DNA from: Pseudomonadota bacterium
GTDB taxonomy: Bacteria > Pseudomonadota > Alphaproteobacteria > Caulobacterales > Caulobacteraceae
NCBI GenBank assembly: GCA_023451375.1
Contig: JAEXZS010000040.1
Coordinates: 1 to 64,000 of the forward strand
Length of the DNA stretch: 64,000 nucleotides
Direction of reading: 5' to 3'
Part shown: one piece after another, positions 58,832-64,000 of the stretch
How the letters are laid out: each line of letters begins with the position of its first letter
Numbering within the stretch: the first letter of the stretch is position 1
The notes under the pieces: generated by a model
Database searches by the model: none
Seen by the model: only the letters and a program-made list of their open reading frames with translations
Told to the model about the DNA's origin: nothing
Position numbers and translations under genes: made by a program

Positions 58832-59398
58832 CTACTCCGCGACGGGCTTGGTCAGGTCGAACTCGACGCGGAAATGACGGTTGGCGCGGCGCAGTTCATA
58901 GGCGAACGTCCGCGCCGGATGGATCTCCATCGCCCAGACGTTGGTCGTCGAGACCGAGGCGTCGTTGCCGTTGAACAGGGCGATCGATTCGGCGTCGACC
59001 GGGAAGTCCTGCCGCTCGGCCGTCCCCGCGTCGGCCGTGTCGCCGCCGTACCAGTGCAGGACATGGGTCGAGCCGTCGTCATGGCGGTGATCGTGCTTCA
59101 GGCGCAGGCCCGCGTCGGTGCGCGTCACCACCCAGGTCCGCGAGCGGTCGTCGCCGACCCAGAAGGGAATGCGCACCTCCTCCGCCGAACAGTCGCGCAC
59201 GTGCATCAACAGGCGTCGGCCTGCGAAGTCCGCATCAGCAGCGTCGGTCGTCGCGACCCTGCCTTCGAATCGCTGGCCGCACAGGGCGTTGAGATTGGCC
59301 ATGAAGGCGTCCTGCGGCGCCGGCGCCTGGGCCGTCGCGGCGCTCGCCAGGGTCAGAAACAGGAAGGCGGCGGTCGCCGGCGGGGATGCGGTTTTCAT
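58832..59398 (-). CDS. Secreted protein of unknown function, 188 aa
   Basis: A signal peptide (ATAAFLFLTLASAATAQ) is followed by a single domain with two cysteines (LNALCGQRFEGRVATT, MHVRDCSAEEVRIPFWVG) and a His/Asp-rich middle (LKHDHRHDDGSTHVLHWYGG). No family is recognised. Paired cysteines suit the periplasm. It ends four bases after the convergent Nudix gene. Confidence 0.75.
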   Translation of the reverse strand: MKTASPPATAAFLFLTLASAATAQAPAPQDAFMANLNALCGQRFEGRVATTDAADADFAGRRLLMHVRDCSAEEVRIPFWVGDDRSRTWVVTRTDAGLRLKHDHRHDDGSTHVLHWYGGDTADAGTAERQDFPVDAESIALFNGNDASVSTTNVWAMEIHPARTFAYELRRANRHFRVEFDLTKPVAE

Positions 59399-59448
59399 GG
59401 GCCGACACTATCCGGGTGAAACGACGCTTCAACGTGGCATCGCGCCCG

Positions 59449-59476
59449 TTGACTTTGAGCTGCGCCTGAGTATGTT
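59449..59476 (+). promoter_or_regulatory. Probable housekeeping promoter of rpmG
   Basis: TTGACT, 16-base spacer, TATGTT, 48 bases before the rpmG ATG; it is the best -35/-10 pair in this gap. Confidence 0.5.
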
Positions 59477-59523
59477 CCGCGCCTCTTATTTTAGCGGCTT
59501 TCGCCGTCGCAGAGGTAATTCCG

Positions 59524-59691
59524 ATGGCCAAACCGGCTTCCATCAAGATCCGCCTGAACTCCACGGCCGACACCGGCTTCTTCTACGTCACGAAGAAGAA
59601 CGCCCGCACCATGACCGAGAAGATGGTCGTCAAGAAGTACGATCCGGTCGTGCGCAAGCACGTCGAGTTCAAGGAAGGCAAGATCAAGTAA
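59524..59691 (+). CDS. rpmG: Large ribosomal subunit protein bL33, 55 aa
   Basis: A complete bL33: AKPASIKIRLNSTADTGFFY, VTKKNARTMTEKMVVKKYDP, KHVEFKEGKIK. It lacks the CxxC zinc pairs of the zinc-binding bL33 form, as is usual in alphaproteobacteria. Monocistronic, with a promoter and a strong terminator. Confidence 0.97.
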   Translation: MAKPASIKIRLNSTADTGFFYVTKKNARTMTEKMVVKKYDPVVRKHVEFKEGKIK

Positions 59692-59714
59692 GCACTTGAT
59701 CCAGCTGTGAATCG

Positions 59715-59748
59715 AAAACGCCCGGCTGGTCTCCAGCCGGGCGTTTTT
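59715..59748. terminator. Bidirectional Rho-independent terminator between rpmG and pleD
   Basis: A 15-bp stem (AAAACGCCCGGCTGG / CCAGCCGGGCGTTTT), loop TCT, giving T tracts on both strands. Confidence 0.9.
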
Positions 59749-59767
59749 CGTAGCCGTCAGGCCGGGA

Positions 59768-61125
<1,358 letters not shown>

Positions 61126-61129
<4 letters not shown>

Positions 61130-61491
61130 ATCAGGTGTTTCCTGACCGTCTCGAGGAAGTGCATCACCGAGATGGGCTTTGAGATGTAGGCCTCGCAACC
61201 GCCCTGCCGGATTCGCTCCTCGTCGCCCTTCATGGCGAAGGCGGTGACGGCGATGATGGGGATGTGGCTCAGCTCCTCGTCGTCCTTCAGCCACTTGGTG
61301 ACTTCCAGACCGGATATCTCGGGCAGCTGAATGTCCATCAGGATCAGGTCCGGATGATGCGCGCGCGCGAGGGCCAGCGCCTGCATCCCCTCGCGGGTCT
61401 GCAGCGTCTCATACCCCTGAGAATCGAGGAGATCATGAAAAAGCTTCATGTTCAGCTCGTTATCCTCGACGATGAGGACCTTCTTCGACAT
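61126..61491 (-). CDS. divK: Single-domain response regulator DivK, 121 aa
   Basis: A receiver-only protein that, phosphorylated by DivJ and dephosphorylated by PleC, sets cell polarity and lowers CtrA activity through DivL-CckA. KKVLIVEDNELNMKLFHDLL at the front, Asp53 in LILMDIQLPEISGLEV, Thr in AVTAFAMKGDEERI and Lys in CEAYISKPISV are complete. Two adjacent ATG codons can start it. It overlaps pleD by four bases. A near-consensus CtrA box lies about 90-105 bases upstream. Confidence 0.97.
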
Positions 61492-61559
61492 CATCACCCA
61501 GCCCGCGCGTCCCTGAACGCGGGAACGGCTTCCTTGATGCGATAGTGGCCGCCCAGTCT

Positions 61560-61595
61560 TAAGTTGGGGTGAAGCCAACCTTACGGAGACCTTAA
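61560..61595. promoter_or_regulatory. CtrA-like box and inverted repeat between divK and dinB
   Basis: TTAC-GGAGACC-TTAA (61581-61595) is one mismatch from TTAA-N7-TTAA. Overlapping it is an imperfect inverted repeat TAAGTTGG / CCAACCTTA (61560-61583). divK is part of the CtrA regulon in Caulobacter. Confidence 0.5.
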
Positions 61596-61597
61596 AG

Positions 61598-62866
61598 GTG
61601 GCCATCAAGGCCATATGTCGCGACTGCCTGTGGACCGGCGAAGATTCCGCCGGACCACCCGATCGCCGCTGCCCGGAGTGCGGCTCGCGCCGTCTTGTGG
61701 CCGACTCCGAGTTGGACCAGCTGTCGATCGCCCACATGGACTGCGACGCCTTCTACGCGTCGGTGGAGAAGCGCGACCGGCCGGAACTGCGCGACAGGCC
61801 TGTGATCGTCGGCGGCGGCAAGCGAGGGGTGGTGGCGACGGCCTGCTATGTGGCGCGCCTCTATGGGGTGGGCTCGGCCATGCCGATGTTCAAGGCGCTG
61901 AAGGCCTGCCCCGACGCGGTCGTCATCAAGCCGGACTTCGGCAAGTACAAGTTCGAATCGGGCCGCATCCTCGGCGCTCTGGCGGAGCTGACGCCGCTGA
62001 TCCAGCCGTTGTCGCTGGATGAGGCCTGGGTGGATCTGTCGGGGACCGAGAGACTGAACGGCGGGCCGCCGGCGCTGCAGCTGGTGCGCTTCCAGAAGCG
62101 GATCGAGGAGGAGACCGGCCTGACTGTCTCCATCGGCCTGGCTCCCAATCGTTTCCTGGCCAAGATGGCGTCGGAGATGGACAAGCCGCGCGGCTTCTCC
62201 GTCGTCGGCCGCGCCAACGCCCAGGCGCTGTTGGCGCCGCGCCCCGTCACCGCCCTGCCCGGTGTCGGCCCGGTGTTCGGCAAGGCGCTACGCAGCGACG
62301 GCTATACGCTGATCGGCGACCTGGCCAAGGCGGACGTCCGCGATCTGGTCAAACGCTATGGGGAATCGGGCCTGCGCCTGCACGACCTTGCCCACGCCCG
62401 CGACGCCCGCGCCGTGAACCCCGAGCGCGACCGCAAGGGGATGAGCGCCGAGACCACCTTCAACGAAGACCTGACGGCGCAGGAGGCGCTGGAAGCGGAA
62501 CTATGGCCGCTGTGCGAAAAGCTGGCGTCCAAGGCGCGTGACGACGGGGTCGCCAGCCGGGTGCTGGTGCTGAAGCTGCGCCGCACGGACTTCAAGATCG
62601 TCACCCGCCGCGTCACCCTGACCGAGCCGATCCAGACCGCACGGGCCCTGTTCGCCGCCGGCCGGGATCTCCTGAAGCCCGAGCTCGGCCGACCCTACCG
62701 TCTCATCGGCATCGGCATGGCTGAGGTCCAGGACGCAGAGGATGCCCCGCCGGGCCTGTTCCACACCTCCGAAACCCGCACGCTGAAGACGGAGCAGGCC
62801 ATCGACAGGCTACGCGAGAAGTTCGGCAAGGACGCGGTGGTCGCCGGCCGCGTGCTCAAGGGCTGA
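61598..62866 (+). CDS. dinB: Y-family DNA polymerase (DinB/Pol IV-like) with N-terminal zinc ribbon, 422 aa
   Basis: A translesion DNA polymerase. The first 30 residues carry Cys7-x2-Cys10 and Cys25-x2-Cys28, a zinc-ribbon head not found in E. coli DinB. The polymerase follows: IAHMDCDAFYASVEKRDRPE, VVATACYVARLYGV, PLSLDEAWVDLSGT (catalytic Asp-Glu), VSIGLAPNRFLAKMASEMDKP and the helix-hairpin-helix LPGVGPVFGKAL; the little-finger domain is complete. GTG start. Divergent from divK; no clear LexA box was seen. Confidence 0.93.
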   Translation: MAIKAICRDCLWTGEDSAGPPDRRCPECGSRRLVADSELDQLSIAHMDCDAFYASVEKRDRPELRDRPVIVGGGKRGVVATACYVARLYGVGSAMPMFKALKACPDAVVIKPDFGKYKFESGRILGALAELTPLIQPLSLDEAWVDLSGTERLNGGPPALQLVRFQKRIEEETGLTVSIGLAPNRFLAKMASEMDKPRGFSVVGRANAQALLAPRPVTALPGVGPVFGKALRSDGYTLIGDLAKADVRDLVKRYGESGLRLHDLAHARDARAVNPERDRKGMSAETTFNEDLTAQEALEAELWPLCEKLASKARDDGVASRVLVLKLRRTDFKIVTRRVTLTEPIQTARALFAAGRDLLKPELGRPYRLIGIGMAEVQDAEDAPPGLFHTSETRTLKTEQAIDRLREKFGKDAVVAGRVLKG

Positions 62867-63661
62867 TCAGCCGATCCGGCGGGTCCAGCCGTCGTAGGCG
62901 ACTTCGACATTGGCCGGCAGCAGGGCCGAAAGCTCGCGATAGTCCATGTCGATATGCAGGTTGGTCAGCACGGCCTGCTCGACCTCCGCCGCTGCGATCC
63001 ATTCCAACGCGCGGTCCAGATGGGCATGGGTTGGGTGCGGGGTGTAGCGCAAGGCGTCGACGATCCACAGCTGGCACCCTCGCACCGCGCGGATGGCAGC
63101 CTCGTCGAGGTCGGAAACGTCGCTGGAATAGGCCACGTCTCCCAGCCGATAGCCGACCGAGCGGATGGGACCGTGCGCCTGGTCGAAGGTGACGACGGGA
63201 ATGGCCCCGCCGGCGCCCTCCACGCTCCAGGGTTCGCCATGAGGCGGGATGAGCCGGCCGTCCAGCAGGGCCGGATAGCCCATCTTGGATTCGAAAATGT
63301 AATCGAACCGTTTGACGAGCGCGGCGTGGGTCGCTGGGTCCATCCAGGCCGGGATGCGTTTCCTCGCCCTGGCGGCGAAGACCCGCAGGTCATCGATGCC
63401 GTGGGTCTGATCCGCATGATCGTGGGTGTAGAGCACCGCATCGATGAGTGTCGTCCCGCTCGCCAGCATCTGCTCGCGCAGATCCGGCGAGGTGTCGATG
63501 AGGACGTTGGTGACGCCGTCCGGCCCTGACCGTCGCGCCAGCATGGAGCAGCGCGTGCGGCGGTTCCTCGGCTCGGCAGGGTCGCAGGCCCCCCAGTCGC
63601 CGTCGCCGCGCGGCACGCCGCCGGAGGAGCCGCAGCCCAGGATGACGACTTCCAGACTCAT
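62867..63661 (-). CDS. MBL-fold metallohydrolase (PhnP-like), 264 aa
   Basis: A metallo-beta-lactamase-fold phosphodiesterase-like protein: VVILGCGSSGGVPR, LIDTSPDLREQML, the metal motif YTHDHADQTHGIDDLR, FDQAHG, YSSDVSD and ALRYTPHPTHAHLDRALEW. The usual HxHxDH reads HDHADQ here, with Gln in place of the last His. It overlaps tatD by four bases (ATGA). In alphaproteobacteria tatD and this hydrolase follow tmk-holB-metG, which would lie to the right of the window. Confidence 0.88.
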   Translation of the reverse strand: MSLEVVILGCGSSGGVPRGDGDWGACDPAEPRNRRTRCSMLARRSGPDGVTNVLIDTSPDLREQMLASGTTLIDAVLYTHDHADQTHGIDDLRVFAARARKRIPAWMDPATHAALVKRFDYIFESKMGYPALLDGRLIPPHGEPWSVEGAGGAIPVVTFDQAHGPIRSVGYRLGDVAYSSDVSDLDEAAIRAVRGCQLWIVDALRYTPHPTHAHLDRALEWIAAAEVEQAVLTNLHIDMDYRELSALLPANVEVAYDGWTRRIG

Positions 63662-64000
63662 GCCGGCCTCGGAACGCGGTCAAACAGGGTGAAGAAGGCG
63701 TCGGTCGTGCGCGCGTCCGCCTCCTCGACGCTCCAGGCCCGGATCTCGGCCAGCTTCTCCAGCACCAGGCCGACATAGGCCGGCTCGTTCCGGCGCCCCC
63801 TGTGGGGGACAGGCGCCAGGTAGGGGCAGTCCGTCTCCACGATGATGCGGTCCGCCGGCATGTCGCGGATGACCGCCCTCACCGCCTCTGCCGCCTTGAA
63901 GGTGGCGATGCCTGAGACCGAGAACCAGGCGCCCAGGTCCGCCGCCGTCGCCGCCAACTCCGCGCCGCTGGTGTAGCAGTGCATCAGCATGCGGAACGGC
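63658..64000 (-). CDS. tatD: TatD-family metal-dependent deoxyribonuclease, 5' part cut off by the window edge
   Basis: Only the last 113 residues are inside. MLMHCYTSGAELAATAADLG, FSVSGIATFKAAEAVR, PADRIIVETDCPYLAPVPHR and GRRNEPAYVGLVLEKLAE match the end of TatD, including the metal-side Asp in ETDCPYLAP. The frame is open through the window edge. It is translationally coupled to the MBL hydrolase gene. Confidence 0.95.
   Translation of the reverse strand, partial: PFRMLMHCYTSGAELAATAADLGAWFSVSGIATFKAAEAVRAVIRDMPADRIIVETDCPYLAPVPHRGRRNEPAYVGLVLEKLAEIRAWSVEEADARTTDAFFTLFDRVPRPA

Noticed and set aside
61511..61530. LexA box for dinB
   Set aside because: GAAC-GCGG-GAAC is present but the spacing is 4 bases; the alphaproteobacterial LexA site needs GAAC-N7-GAAC or GTTC-N7-GTTC.

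Overview
The window reads as the chromosome of a high-GC alphaproteobacterium of the Caulobacterales, most likely Brevundimonas or a close relative. The main reasons are a divK-pleD operon with overlapping genes, a holdfast-type polysaccharide export cluster (hfsE, hfsF, two glycosyltransferases, hfsB, hfsA, hfsD), an HdaA-like replication regulator with a QLRLPL clamp-binding motif, and an alphaproteobacterial non-catalytic dihydroorotase next to pyrB. Coding density is very high, codon use looks even throughout, and I see no insertion sequence, prophage, integron or CRISPR array.

Layout. 1-3.6 kb: the 3' part of a cysteine-free class II ribonucleotide reductase relative, then two exported pentapeptide-repeat proteins. 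3.6-16 kb: housekeeping genes aspS, a YciI-like gene, hdaA-ppk1-ppx, a VOC protein, rnd, purM-purN and an M13 peptidase. 16-20.3 kb: a small lipoprotein, ndk, an ABC-F ATPase, an MFS transporter and tRNA-Ser(GCU). 20.4-28.3 kb: the holdfast-like polysaccharide locus. 28.3-31.5 kb: a Sel1-like gene, a GST, and two RcnB-like secreted proteins, one with a very long Arg-Pro-Asp repeat. 31.5-41.1 kb: gatCAB, a lipoprotein, ruvX, pyrB-pyrC', a lipoprotein GDPD, plsY-dprA. 41-46.5 kb: topA, a DUF3126 protein, cysE, a Nudix hydrolase, a nitroreductase. 46.4-53.1 kb: a DUF817 membrane protein, a Cys-rich secreted protein plus TonB-dependent receptor, queF, nitronate monooxygenase, a TorF-type porin, cspA followed by an unlisted IF-1-like ORF, and a basic small protein. 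53-64 kb: a trans-sulfuration pair, RNase R, a Nudix hydrolase, rpmG, divK-pleD, dinB, an MBL hydrolase and the 3' end of tatD.

How the genes fit together. AspRS together with GatCAB suggests the indirect route to Asn- and/or Gln-tRNA. The two enzymes cbs and the gamma-lyase-like gene form a homocysteine-to-cysteine route, with cysE some 8 kb away. DivK and PleD are the polarity and c-di-GMP switches of the caulobacterial cell cycle. Near-consensus CtrA boxes occur in front of divK, between hfsA and hfsD, and in front of the Sel1-like gene, which would tie these to the same cycle.

The most unusual points are three proteins that look like enzymes but lack catalytic residues (the NrdJ relative, PyrC' and HfsB), an IF-1/S1-like reading frame continuing in phase straight after the cspA stop codon, the (RPD)n RcnB-like protein, and several intergenic hairpins and inverted repeats. 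All family assignments were made by eye from the translated sequence; no database search was possible.
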